Below are positions 42,148-54,109 of a stretch of 64,000 nt of DNA, one piece after another. Each line of letters begins with the position of its first letter. The first letter of the stretch is position 1. Origin of the DNA: Liolophura sinensis. Lineage: Eukaryota > Mollusca > Polyplacophora > Chitonida > Chitonidae. The stretch covers positions 1 through 64,000 of the forward strand of contig NW_027017959.1 in NCBI RefSeq assembly GCF_032854445.1, in the 5' to 3' direction. The notes beneath the pieces were generated by a model that worked only from the letters and a program-made list of their open reading frames with translations, made no database searches and was not told the origin of the DNA. A program made the translations under genes and the position numbers.

Positions 42148-43251
42148 TCAATGATTCAGAAACTTATAGTATACGTTATCAGGACCACAAGCAGTATCGT
42201 GGGCCTTTCTAAATGCAGTCTTAAGTTCCTCGATATTAAAAGGATGATTATGATCTCCTAAATTCTTAGAGGAAAAGGGCAATTTTATTTTCTCGTTTTG
42301 GGTTTTATAACGTTGGAATTCTTTAGTATAGTTCTCAGAAGAAGATTTCTTTGAAATTATCTCAGCTAATTTAATTGCTATATCATATGGAGAGGTTAAT
42401 ATATTATCTCCGGTTAAATGCTGAACTTTTACTTTATTATTTTTGCCCTTAAGTTTCTGAACCATATTCCAGACCTTACGCATGGGTGTTTTTGACGTAA
42501 TGCTCGAAACAAAGTTTCGCCAACAAGATCGTCTCTTGTACTTGAGTAATCGACGAGCCTTAGCTCTAAAAATACGAACCTGGTTTAAGTTATTATCATT
42601 CGGACATATATTTAAATTTCGCTCGGTCTTCTTGCGGTCTTTAATGGCTTTGCGACAGTCCTGATCATACCAGGGTTTACTTTTGGATTTGGGATTTGTC
42701 GAGATCTTAGGAATAGTTTTATCGGCTGCTCGTGAAACAAGATCATTTAATGTTAACATAGGATCATCTGCTGAATTGAGTGTCTCTGGACTGATATCAG
42801 CCTCACAGAACATCGCTGCTTCATCGAATTTCCACCTAGCTACACGTTCTAAAGAATTAGAAGTGATATGTTCTAGGATTACAGGAAAATGGTCACTACC
42901 ACAAAGATCGTCATGCGGCCTCCAAAAAAAATCCGGGAGAAGTGATGGATCTGTGATACTGAGGTTGATAGCAGAATAAGCGCCATTACCCGGATGTAAA
43001 TGGGTATTAGAACCATCATTGAAATAACACAAGTCCTCCTTAGACAAAAAATCCTCCACTATTTTGCCCTTATTATTTATGTTATTACTGCCCCATAGAG
43101 GGTTATCGGAATTAAAATCTCCCATTAGTGTAAAAGGTTTTGGCAACTGTTCTGTTAAATTATGTAACTGCAAAGCTGACAAAGAAATGTTCGGAGGTAT
43201 ATACACTGAACATAATGTGATTGTTTCAAACAATGAAACACGAACGGCCAC
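42148..43251 (-). pseudogene. LINE copy L ORF2: endonuclease and linker
   Basis: The longest uninterrupted piece of ORF2 in the window (367 codons). AP-endonuclease motifs are MGDFNSDNPLWGS and GSDHFPVIL. The linker is basic (KSKPWYDQDCRKAIKDRK) and ends where RT begins (CGPDNVYYKFLNH). The first endonuclease part lies at 43560-43291 in another frame. RT pieces follow at 42132-41505 and RNase H at 40963-40619. The APE nicks target DNA in this family. The whole ORF2 is broken by several frameshifts, so inactive. Confidence 0.8.
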
Positions 43252-44826
43252 AGCCTGAAGATAGAAGAGCCGACTGCAGCTCGCTCTTCCTCACTTGAAT
43301 AAGTACTGTAGAACAAAACAATTTTGAAGAGTTATTTTATCTTTGTCAGATGTCTTCAGCTGAGTTTCCTGAAGACAAAGGACAATAGGATTAACTGATT
43401 CAACTAACTGTGTTATTTCAATAAAATGGATCTTAAGGCGTCGACAATTCCACTTTATAATTTTGTCGTATATCGCCATTACGGAGGGAGACGTATAAGA
43501 GATTTTTCTTTGTGTTTGGATAGAGGACGACTTTTCTTCGGAGACCGGCGGGAAGATCACCCTGGTGCGGGTTATGTATCCATCACATCCGCATCTGATG
43601 TTGAAGGACCAATGTCCTCCAACGATCCAAACTTATTATAAGTTTGGACAGGGTGCCTAGTGGCCTTAGAGGGACGCTCTGTTGGGCCACTGGGTTTATT
43701 AGGTTTATTGTTATTATTTGGAGATTTATTTTCGGACATATTTTTGTTTTTAGGTTGACTAGGTTTAGGGATATCGGGTTGGTCAGTATTACTGGCTGGT
43801 TTTATCTGTTGTATTGAGGTAGTCTGGGTTGAGTACGTGTTAAAAGCAGATCGAACAGCAGGTTCAACAGAAATAGGACATTGTTTCTGGTTTCCATTGG
43901 GTCAAGTCATTGATGTCTGAGTAGCAACAGATGCTGCTCGCTTCACCGCATTGACAAATGCAGTCTGCAGTGAAGTATTAGGAGGTGAGACTAGTTTCCG
44001 GGCCTCCTGATACGATATATTGTCTTTATGGTGATTATTTGTTTTTCTTTTACGAAAAATGGGCAGTCCCCAGAGGAGGCCATGTGATCTCCACCGCAAT
44101 TGCAACAACTAACTGTGCTGTTGGAGTCAAAACCATCATGACCCTCGCTGCTGCACCGGAAACAAATTAGTTTATTTTTACACTGGCCCTTGCCATAGCC
44201 AAACTTTTGACAGTTGAAACAACGTGTCGGGTTAGGTATACATAAGTCCACACTAACCCAATGTAAATATACGACGGAATAGATTTACTGTTGAAGGTCA
44301 GAAGATATGCAGTTAGTTTAATGATGTAACCAGATTTCTTCACAATGAAGCGTTTCACTCTGATAACATCCTGTGACTTCAGTTCAGTGCAGATTTCCTG
44401 TTCTGATAAGTTAATGATATCCTGATCCCTGTCACGTATAATTCTCTGATAGCTGTTCAGGGAATTATGAGGTGAGGTATACACAGGAATATCAGTTATT
44501 TTGTTTATAGCTAATAAATTTATGGACTGTGTTTGCGGAAACATTCAATGAAAATGTCTCCGGATCGTAATTTTTTGACGTTTTCTAATGTAACTGCTCA
44601 ACCCTGCAAGGCCCTTTTGAGTACAAATGGATGAATTTTGGAGGCCGGCTTCTGTTTACTCTTTAGTGAGAGAACTATAAAGGCCGGCCAGCTGTCCTGT
44701 CCGTTATCAACCGAATCCGATAAAACCTTTAATTTCCTCTTTTTGACAGCGCTTGAAATCGGCTGAGAGGAAGACCTGGTATTTAGATTGGAAACATTCG
44801 AATTTAGGTTAAAAGATGACATGGCA

Positions 44827-44853
44827 ATATATATATATATATATATATATATA
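44827..44853. repeat. (TA)n microsatellite in LINE L 5'UTR
   Basis: About 13 TA units just upstream of ORF1 of copy L; not present at this length in other copies. Confidence 0.85.
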
Positions 44854-46859
44854 ATTCACCCCAGCCACCACGGAGTGCCAACAAGGGCGATGCCTGAACC
44901 TGGGGATACCCAGCAGGAAAGACACCAAGGACTCCATATGAGGTATACTCGAACAGATTGATTTATACCAAAGGTTAAATTCAATCTACTTGATTGACCC
45001 ATGAGCCACCGCCACAAAGTCCTGCAAACGATATTTTAGAAATAACATTTGTTCTCTAAATGATGTGCTGTTTTAGAGGATATTGGGACCACGCAGAGGC
45101 AAGACATAACCAAGCCGATTGATCGGACCGGGCCCATCCGACCTCCCCCGTCTCTCTCCAAGTAAGGGCCAAAGTGACGTGTTGGGCGTGAGGATCTCGT
45201 ATAACCAACACGCCCTCAGCCACCAGGATTCCGTCCTCTGAGATTACGGGTCTCAACCCACGTATGCCAGCATGACGTTCGCTCTCCAGGATAAATGGCA
45301 ACGAATCCCACGTCATCTCATCAGGCGACTCACTTTTTCTATGCGTCGGAGAGTTTTAGCATGCATTGAAGCAAGGGGTGGCCAAACGCGATATTGATTA
45401 TTTTTAAAATCAGTCAATATCAAAAGCAATCAACTTTTTGTGTACTCTGCCAATTGTTAACCAAGATGGAAAGGCTATGTTTCTAGTCTGCTCTATTTGT
45501 TCAATTCTTAAATGATTTTGACGGCTGCTTTGTCCGTTCTTACTCAAGACTTTCAAAATCCAAAGTCATTGGTCTTTGCAATACATTAAACTTCAGTCAG
45601 CCTGTTTTTGCCCCCCTCCCCTCCCCACACACACACCGTGGGGTTTCAAGAGTGATAAGAATAGGACCACAGCCCTCTAGGCAAGCTTGTCTTAAAAGAC
45701 GACTAACCTAGAGCTCTCCTGTGTGAGTCCGGTGAATATAATAGGCTCAAATCTTCTCGGTTGTGTGAGAGGCAACCGGGAAGCGACCTGTTTGCCGTGG
45801 GTTGAGACCCGTAATCTCCGAGGACGGGATCTTGGTGGCTGAGGGCGTCTTGGTCTTGCATTATTCTCACGCCCAACACGCCACTTTGGCCCTTACTTGA
45901 AGAGAGACGGGAGGTCGGATGGACCCGGTCCGATTAATCGGCTTGGTCACGTCAAGCCCTACACTTGATCGCGTTCGTTATTCTTTCACTTACTGTGGTG
46001 TCACGTTGGCTCTTCTTCAGATGCTCTTCCGTTGGGGTAGATGTAGAGGGCGGTGGTTAATGGGTCAATCGAGTAGATTGAAATTAACCTTGTTTGTATA
46101 ACTCAATCTGTTTAAGTATACCTTGCGTGAATTCCCTGTTTCTATTCTCTGCTGGTCATCCGCAGAAATAGATTAATCAAATACATAATGGCTTTACATC
46201 CAATTTCAACTCCTAATATATCTAATAGATCTTCCTCTCAGCCGACTTCATCAAGTTAAAAAGAGAAAGTTAGAAGTTTTATCAGACTGTCTTGATAATG
46301 GACAGGACTGCAGGCCGGCTGTTATTGTTCTTTCGACTAAGAGTGAACAAAAGCCGGCCTCTAAAATTCGTCCTTTTATATTAAAAAGGGCTCTGCAGGG
46401 CACAGCTGGAACATTAAAAACTGTTAAAAAGTTCAAAAGCAACAATCAAAAAATTGACTTTCATTAAATAAAATTGCAGATATGCCTTGTTGTCGCATCC
46501 CCTCACAATTCCCTGAACAGCTGTCAGGGGATAATTCGTGACCGGGATGGTGATATAATTGACCAGTCCGAAGAGGAAATATGCGCAGAACTGAAATCAC
46601 AAGGTGTTGCCAGAGTTAAACGCTTCACTATGAAGAAATCTGGCAACATCAGTAAACTTAATATACTATCCGAAAAAAGAAACGCATAACCCGGTTTTTT
46701 GCGGAGGTGATGCAGTCTTTTCAATTATGCATAACTAAATAAGAATTGCTATTCTGCAAATATTTTTTTACACAGATTGAGGAAGGGTCCATATCTAGAC
46801 AACAAGGCCATCAACTTGAGGTAAGACACTCACAATGAGTCTCCCACTTGAGTGGAATG

Positions 46860-47867
46860 TCAGTATCTGTTGTGACCACCACGGGCACGAATAACAGTTC
46901 TGACACGCCTTGTCATGGACTGGATGAGACGCTGGATAGAGGCCTGGGGAATGTTCTGCCACTCCTCCTGCAAACATGCAACTTGCTCTTGAAGCGTTTG
47001 GGGTTGAGGTTGACGTTGGCGTAGACGTCGATCAAGTTCATCCCACAGATGCTCAATTGGGTTAAGATCCGGGGAACGGGACGGCCAGGGTAGCACATTT
47101 ACATTGTTTTCGGCGAGGAAGTCCCTTGTGACACGTGCCGTGTGCGGTCTGGCGTTGTCCTGCTGGAACAACTGCCGCTGAACGTCAATGACAGGTAAGA
47201 GGTGTGGCTGCAAGATGGTGTCTCGGTAGCGTACGGCCGTAAGATTTCCCTGAACGTGGACAAGATTTGTACGACCAGTATACGATATTGCTGCCCACAT
47301 CATCACACTCCCTCCACCAAATCTGTCCACTTGGCGTACGCAGTTAGGGGCATAACGTTCGTGAGCACGTCTGTAAACCCGGTTTCTACCATCACGTCTC
47401 TGCAATAGGAATCTGGACTCATCACTGAACCAAATGCGTCGCCAGTTGCGTAGATTCCATGCAGTCACGTTGTTACACCATCGGAGGCGATTGGCGCGAT
47501 GGTGAGGACGCAGCACGATCCCAACATAGGGCCTCCTGGCTCTCAGTCCATGTTCCCTCAGCCTGTTCCGCACTGTCTGACCTGATATCCTCCTCAGTCC
47601 CGGTATGCTGGCTGCTGTGCTTTCAGCTGTAGCATAACGGTCACGCAAATGGAGGACCCTTATGTAGCGATCTTGGGCTGCTGTAGTGACACGTGGTCGA
47701 CCTGAACGCCGACGGTCATTTGTTGTCCCAGTATTGTTGTAGCGGGCAGCAAGCCGTGAAATCGTGCTCTGGCTGACGTGTAGACGTCTAGAAATGGACG
47801 ATTGGGACTCTCCAGCTTGAAGTCTTCCAATGGCAATATTTCTTGTGACAGTGTCAAGACGTGGCAT
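46860..47867 (-). CDS. Tc1-like transposase, intact, 335 aa
   Basis: Start ATG at 47867 (MPRLDTV). The N-terminus has two helix-turn-helix units (AGESQSSISRRLHVSQSTIS, then GLRRISGQTVRNRLREHG) with the GRPR hook (RRSGRPRVTT) between. The catalytic triad is D in IWFSDESRF, D in LFQQDNARPH and E in SPDLNPIEHLWDEL, with 34 residues between the second D and E (DD34E). It ends ARGGHNRY. Length is normal for the family. It cuts and reinserts the element at TA sites. Copy B has a 5 bp deletion before the second Asp, so this one may have been the active source or a sibling. Confidence 0.9.
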   Translation of the reverse strand: MPRLDTVTRNIAIGRLQAGESQSSISRRLHVSQSTISRLAARYNNTGTTNDRRRSGRPRVTTAAQDRYIRVLHLRDRYATAESTAASIPGLRRISGQTVRNRLREHGLRARRPYVGIVLRPHHRANRLRWCNNVTAWNLRNWRRIWFSDESRFLLQRRDGRNRVYRRAHERYAPNCVRQVDRFGGGSVMMWAAISYTGRTNLVHVQGNLTAVRYRDTILQPHLLPVIDVQRQLFQQDNARPHTARVTRDFLAENNVNVLPWPSRSPDLNPIEHLWDELDRRLRQRQPQPQTLQEQVACLQEEWQNIPQASIQRLIQSMTRRVRTVIRARGGHNRY

Positions 47868-47925
47868 GTTGAATCAGCTTGAAAACACCACTTGAAAGAC
47901 GCCGATTTCCGGCCCGAAGTTGCGG

Positions 47926-47932
47926 TTTTATA
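47926..47932 (-). promoter_or_regulatory. TATA box of Tc1 copy A
   Basis: The minus strand reads TATAAAA about 60 bp upstream of the transposase ATG, and it is conserved in copy B at 57787-57793. Confidence 0.5.
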
Positions 47933-49047
47933 GTCACACACTGCATGCTTTCCATGCGTAAGTTCGGCGTGTAAGACTGCACGTGATGCAGTGTGGTGCT
48001 GTAGGTTTTACTTCTTCCAAAAACGGCCTCCAAACTCAACATTTTCAACCAAGAAATGTTTTGAGGAATAAAATGTGTGCTAACTGTGACTATTAACAAT
48101 ATTAAAACACATTTTGCTCATGAAATGAAGACAAATTGGATTTATTTCATTTTAAAATAAAACAAAACACCTATGCGTTTCTTTTTTTGGATAGTATACA
48201 TATCTTTTGACTTTCAACACAACCTCGCTTCTGCCGTATATCTAAATTGGCCCTTATAGTGTTCATTTAGATTGATACATTCCTAACCCTACACGTTGAT
48301 TTAATTGCCAAAAATTTGGTCATGGCAAGGGCCAATGTAAAAATAAAATGGTTTGTTTTAGATGCGGCAGTGAAGGTCGTGATGGATTCCACTGCAGCAG
48401 AACAGATAAATGTTGCAATTGCAGTGGAGATCACATGGCCTCCTCCAAGGACTGTCCGTTTTTCATTAGAGAAAAGCAAATAATGAATCTAAAAACTAAA
48501 AATAACATATCTTATCAGGAGGCCAGCAAATTGGCCTCCCTCTCGAATAGTTCACTGCAGTCTTCGTTTGCCACAGTGGTCAAGCGAACTACAACATCTG
48601 TTGGAACTCAAACTTCATTAACATGACCCACTGGAAACGACAAACCTACCTCTACATCTTTACAACCTGCTGCTCCACCTGCCAGTATTTCCTGCTCAAC
48701 ACAGACCACTGCAGAACAGCAAATAAAACTAGTCCATATAACACAAAAAACCATAAACCTGAAACTAACCAATCAAAAAACAAAACTGCCAAACCCACAT
48801 CCGGAAATAAATCTTATAATGATAAAAATAAACCTAGTGGTCCCACAGAGCGTCCCGCTAAGGCCACTGGTAACCCTGTCCAAACTTTTAATAGGTTTGG
48901 ATCGTTGAAGGACATTGGTCCTTCAACATCGGATGCGGATATGATGGATACATCACCCGCACCAGGGAGATCTCCCACACGATGTCCAAGGAAGGGTCGT
49001 CCACGGTCCAAACATAAAGAGAAATCCCCCATACGCCTTCCTTCATA

Positions 49048-52000
49048 ATGTCTTCTTTAGACAAAATTATACAATGGAATTGGCAAATTTCTTTAGGCAC
49101 ATTTCATTGAAATAACACAGCTAGTTCAATCTTTAAATCCAGTTGCCCTGTGCCTTCAGGAAACTCACCTGAAGACATCTGACACAGATAAAATAACTCT
49201 TCAAAATTATTCAGTATATGGTACTTAGTCAAATGAAGAAGAGCAAGCGGCAGGCGGCTCCTCGATATTTATAAATAACAGTATTATTCACAGCCCTATT
49301 GCTGTGCATACAGAGCTTCAGACTGTGGCCGTTCGTGTTTCATTGTGTAAAACAGTCACATTATGTTCTGTGTATATACCTCCGAACACTTCTTTGTCAG
49401 CTTCTCAGTTACATAATTTAATAGAACAGTTGCCTAAACCGTTTCTTATAATAGGAGATTTTAATTCCCATAACCCTCTATGGGGCAGTAATAACATAAA
49501 TAATAAGGGCAAGATAGTAGAAGACTTCTTATGCAAGAAAGAACTGTGTTATTTCAATGATGGTTCTAATACCTATTTACATCCGGGTAATGGCACTTAT
49601 TCTGCTATCGATCTCACTATCACAGATCCATCACTTCTCCCAGATTTTTCTTGGAAGGTGCATTATGACCTTTGTGGTAGTGACCATTTTCCTATAATCC
49701 TAGAGCATATCACTTTTAATTCTTTAGAACGTGTAGCTAGGTGGAAATTCCATAAGGCAGATTGGATCGCATTTGAGATCTTCTGTGAGCCTGATATCAC
49801 TCCAGAGACTCTCAATGTAGCAAATGATCCTATGTTAAAATTTAATGAGCTTGTTTTACGAGCTGCCGATAGAACTATCCCTAAAACCTCGACGAATTCA
49901 AAAGCAAACCCTGGTATGATAAGGACTGTCGCTAAGCCATTAAGGACCGGAAGAAGGCCGAGCGAAATTTTAATATATGTCCGAATAATAATAACTTAAA
50001 CCAAGTTCGTATTTTTAGAGCTAAGGCTCGTCGATTACTCAATCCCAAGAGACGATCTTGTTGGCGGAACTTTGTTTCAGGCATTACGTCAAAAACACCC
50101 ATGCGTAAGGTCTAGAACATGGTTCAGAAACTTAAGGGCAAAAATAATCATGCAAAAGTTCAGCATTTAAAAGATGGAGATAATATATTAACTTCTCCAT
50201 CCGATATAGCTGATAACCTAGCTAAGACAATTTCAAAAAAGTCTTCTTCTAAGAATTATACTAAAGAATTCCAACGTATTAAAAACCAGAAGAAGAAAAT
50301 AAAATTACCCTTTCTTTCTAAGAATTTAGAAGATTGTAATCGTCCTTTTAATATCGAGGAACTTAAGACTGCATTAAAAAAGACCGACGATATTCTTTGT
50401 GGTCCTGATAACGTATATTATAAGTTTCTGAATCATTGACCACCTCAGCCACTGGAGACTCTCTTGGACTTGCTTAATGATACTTGGATAATTGGTAATT
50501 TTCCACCATCATGGAGGGAGGCGTGTATTATCCCGGTTTCCAAACCGGGTAAGGATCATACTGATCCAAATAATTGCCGTCCCATAGCTCTTGCAAACTG
50601 TGTCTGTAAGACCATAGAACGGATGATTAATCATAGACTTGTTTGGTTTCTTCAAACCAATCGCTTCCATATATATACATCACAATTTTTATCTGATCGT
50701 CAGTTTAAGGTACGGGTGGGGTCCACTCTTTCTGACTCTTATGAGCAGGAAATGTGTTTACCCCAAGGCAGCATTCTATCACCAACTCTGTTTAGCATAA
50801 AAATAAATAGCCTAGCAAAAACATTAACATCGGGCATAGAGGGTTCTTTATACGTGGCTGATTTCCTTATATGCTACCGAGCTAAAAATATGAATAATAT
50901 CGAACGTCAGTTGCAGCTTTGTCTCAATAAAATGGAGAAATGGGCAACTGAAAACGGTTTTAGATTTTCAACGTCTAAAACCGTCGGTATGCATTTTTGT
51001 AATAAACGGAAACTTCATCTTGACCCTGAGCTTAATTTTTGTGGTGAACAGATTAAAATTGTTGGAGAAACAAATTTTTAGGTATAATATTTGATATTAA
51101 GCTATCTTTTATACCTCATATTAGAGTCCTTAAAGCTAAATGTACAAAGGCTCTCGATATAATTAAGGTCGTGTCTAGCACCGACTGGAGTGCTCAGCGA
51201 TTAGTTTTACTTAATTCATATCGCTCTATGGTGAGGTCTAAATTGGACTATGGATCCATAATTTACGGTTCCCCTGGAAAGTCGTATATTAAAATGTTGG
51301 ATCCTGTTCATCACCAAGGTTTGAGGCTCAGCCTTGGTGCTTTTAGTATCTCTCTAGTAGAAAGTTTATACGTGGAGACAAATGAGCCTTGTTTATATCA
51401 CCGACATATAAAACTTAGCCTTCAATATGCTACAAAGCTTAAAGCACATCAAATAAACCCTGCCTACGACTGTTTTTAATCCATCATATGTAGACAAATT
51501 TAATAAATGTCCTGACAAGATTCCTCTGTTTGGTTTTCGTATACGGGACCTTATTGTGCATGCTAACATCAAGCTAGAGGATATAGCTCCAGTGTCTTTT
51601 CCGGAGTCTCCTCCCTGGCTTCTTCCACACTCTGAACTAACATTTGATCGACGTAAATATAATATATCAAGTACAAATCCTCTTATAATTCAGCAAACTT
51701 TTGCTGAAATCAAGGCCGATTATATGGATTATAAATTTATATATAGTGACGGGTCAAAGGATGGGGACAGGGTTGCGACTGCGGCTGTCTTAGAGCAGCG
51801 GGTCACTTCACTTGGTCTGCCATCTTCATCTTCTATCTTTTCTGCAGAGGCCAGAGCTATACTCCTGGTCTTATCATATGTTTCCTCTGGGCATGCCCAG
51901 AGGGCAGTGATATGCAGCGACTCGCTGTCTTGCCTTTTGGCGATTCAGAATAATAAATTTAGAAATCCACTGACACTTGAGATGATAGCCAAACACCGAA

Positions 52001-52533
52001 AACTAATTAAAAGAGGTAAAAATATTATAATCTGTGGGATACCAAGTCGCACAGGTATTCATTGAAACACAGTTGTGGACAGGGAAGTAAAAGTTGCCCT
52101 GTATAAACCTGTATCTCGGGTTAAAATCCCTTTTAATGACGCTAAGTCTAATATTCTTAAACATATTTGTCGCCTTTGGCAGGGTGAATGTGACTTGCAG
52201 ATCCATAATAAACTGCATGCCATCCATCCTGTCATTGGCTACAATGCCTATATTTGTAAAATGTCTCGCACAAACCAAGTAGATTTAACGAGGTGTTGTA
52301 TAGGGCATTCTCACGTGACACACAGTTTTATTTTAGATGGGAGCAGTGCTCCCGAGTGTGTTGGATGTGACGCTCAATATGGCATCAAACATATCTTGGT
52401 TGACTGTGTAGACTTTGCCCATGTTAGACAAAGGTTCTACACAGTCAAATCTATCTATGATTTATATGACAGCATCGCTGGCGATGTTGTCATAAAATAT
52501 TTGAAGGTCATTGGCCTATATCATAAAATATAA
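49048..52533 (+). pseudogene. LINE copy M ORF2: APE, RT, RNase H
   Basis: ATG 49048 overlaps the ORF1 stop. Pieces: endonuclease 49304-49999 (IIGDFNSHNPLWGS, GSDHFPIIL), linker 50119-50439, RT 50464-51081 (CLPQGSILSPTLF), 51171-51479, RNase H 51556-52065 (SDGSKDGDRV, SAEARAILL, ICSDSLSCLLAI) and C-terminus 52075-52533 with a Cys/His motif (CVGCDAQYGIKHILVDC). The RT active site reads YVAD in place of YVDD and about 70 residues of the RT fingers are missing. Several frameshifts. Inactive. Confidence 0.82.
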
Positions 52534-52856
52534 ATTTTAATTGTCATAAATACCCGGTTATATACATATAGATTTAAACATGTACTATAATCCTGGTTTT
52601 CGAGTTTTAACTCTCATTTTTCTTTTATACGATATTAAACACGCCTGTGCTTTTTGTTTTGTTTTTGATGTTGATATTGTCATATTGAAAACCTTAACCG
52701 TCTCGCGTTTTCACCTTGTTCTCGCCACGATATGGCTGAAATATTCCCGATGTGGCGTTAAGCTATAATCATTCATTCATTATTCCTGTTTTTGTTTTGG
52801 CAAAATAATTTAATTTGAACTCTTTGTAAATTTTCTTTTGGCCGTCTGTTTCCACG

Positions 52857-54105
52857 AAATCTGCTTCTAAGAATTATACTTTAGAATTCAACTTAGTAAG
52901 TTGAACTGATTTTCTTATATGCTACCGAGCTAAAAATATGAATAACATCGAATGTCGGTTGCAGCTTTGTCTCAATAAAATCGAGAAATGGGCAACTGAA
53001 AACGGTTCTTGGTTTTGTAACGTCTAAAACTGTTGGTATGCATTTTTGTAATTAACGCAAACTTCATCTTGACCCCAGCTTCATTTTTGTAATAAACAGG
53101 TTAAAATTGTTGGGGACAAAAATTGTAGGGATAATATTTGATAGTAAGCTATCTTTCATACCTCACACACCTAAACTAATATTTGATCTACAAAAACATA
53201 AAAATCACATACAAATCCTGTTATAACTCACCAAAGTTTTGCTAAAATCAAGGCTAATTATCCGGAGTGGAAATTTATATATACCGATGGGTCAAAGGAT
53301 GGCTACAGAGTTGCGGCTGTCTTATAACAGCGGGTCACTTCTTTTCGTCTACCACCTTCATCTTCTATCTTTTTTTCGGTGGAACAGAGTCGTAGACAGG
53401 GAAGCAAAAGCTGCCCTATATAAACCTGTATCTCGGGTTAAAACCCCGTATACTGACGTGAAGTGTAATAGTCTTAAATATATTCGTCCCCTTTGGCAGG
53501 GTGAATGGGACCTGCAGGTCAATAATAAACTGCATTTCATTTATCCTGTCATTAACTACAATCATACTTGACTGTCTCGTAGAGACCAAGTGGTTTTAAC
53601 GAGGCGTCGTATTAGGCATTCTGACACACAATTTCATTTTAGATGGGAGCAGTGCTCCCGAGTGTGTTGGATATGATGCCCAATATTGCATCAAACATAT
53701 CCTGGTTGACTGTGTAGACTTTGCCCATGTTCGCCAAAGATTCTGCACAGTCAACTCAATACTTGATTTATTTCACAGCATTGCTGGCGATACTGTCAAA
53801 AAATGTTTGAGGCCATTGGCCTATATCATTAAAATAAATTTTAATTGTCTGAAATATTTTTAGATGAAAGGTTATATACATGTAGATTTCTTAATATACT
53901 AATTTTAAAACATGCTGGTTTTCCAGTTTTAACTGTTTTCGTTGTTCTTAACTGATTTTAAACACGTCCTCACATTTATGTTTTGTTTTTGATGTTCTCG
54001 CCACCATATCGAAAACCTCAATTGCCTCGTGTTTTCACCTTGTTCTCTCCGCGATATGGCTGAAATATTGCCGATGTGGACTTAAGCCATAGTCATACAT
54101 TCTTT
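52857..54105 (+). mobile_element. LINE copy N, internally deleted RT to 3' end
   Basis: RT fragment 52905-53140, a jump to RNase H at about 53215, ORF2 C-terminus 53390-53800, 3'UTR and tail near 54105. Several deletions. Confidence 0.7.
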
Positions 54106-54109
54106 GTGT

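Larger units (their letters stand above)
39856..45262 (-). mobile_element. LINE copy L, 5.4 kb, nearly full length, 13 bp target duplication
   Basis: The insertion sits in Tc1-like element 3 between perfect TATGCCAGCATGA duplications (39843-39855 and 45263-45275). The minus-strand order is: truncated 5'UTR (45262-44860, about 200 bp shorter than the longest copies), ORF1 (44822 to about 43480, MSSFNLN start, knuckles near 44250-44060), TAATG junction (complement of 43477-43481), ORF2 with APE, linker, RT and RNase H, 3'UTR and (ATTC)n tail. RT has lost its centre near 41535. Domain set APE-RT-RNase H plus knuckled ORF1 places it in the I superclade, closest in layout to Nimb-type elements. 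Confidence 0.85.
38343..45635 (+). mobile_element. Tc1-like element 3, split by two LINE insertions
   Basis: Transposase pieces are at 38640-39009 (helix-turn-helix, RSGRTRVTTPREDKYLRTL), 39550-39855 (FTDESRFSLSQ with the first catalytic Asp; MVWGGICGEE) and 45263-45390 (QDKWQRIPRHLIRRL, ARGGQTRY end). The region from the second Asp to the Glu is missing and must have been lost before the LINE insertion. Two LINEs with perfect target duplications interrupt it. Outer ends are approximate; the inverted repeats were not resolved. Confidence 0.7.
46664..48196 (-). mobile_element. Tc1-like transposon copy A, 1533 bp
   Basis: Inverted ends TACTATCC(A/G)AAAAAAGAAACGCATA lie at both borders, and TA dinucleotides flank it (46662-46663 and 48197-48198). 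The uninterrupted LINE copy near 44290 shows the empty-site sequence. It contains one transposase gene with no visible lesion. Near-identical copy at 57547-59048. Confidence 0.92.
46188..49048 (+). pseudogene. LINE copy M ORF1 (gag-like), interrupted by Tc1 copy A
   Basis: Segments are 46188-46663 and 48199-49048. Knuckles in the second segment: CFRCGSEGRDGFHC (His replaced by Arg) and CCNCSGDHMASSKDC. The tail is Ser/Asn/Pro rich with a basic end (PRKGRPRSKH). The stop TAA at 49046-49048 overlaps the ORF2 ATG. RNA binding is the known role of such proteins. Confidence 0.75.
45636..52783 (+). mobile_element. LINE copy M, full-length both ends, with Tc1 element nested in ORF1
   Basis: The 5' end CCGTGGGG lies at 45636, the 5'UTR runs to 46187, ORF1 begins at ATG 46188, ORF2 at 49048, and the ATTC tail is at about 52770-52783. 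Subtracting the 1.53 kb Tc1 gives about 5.6 kb, the best length estimate for the family here. ORF1 is broken within 25 codons and again by the Tc1. The plus-strand orientation is opposite to most LINE copies and to the host gene. Confidence 0.83.
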
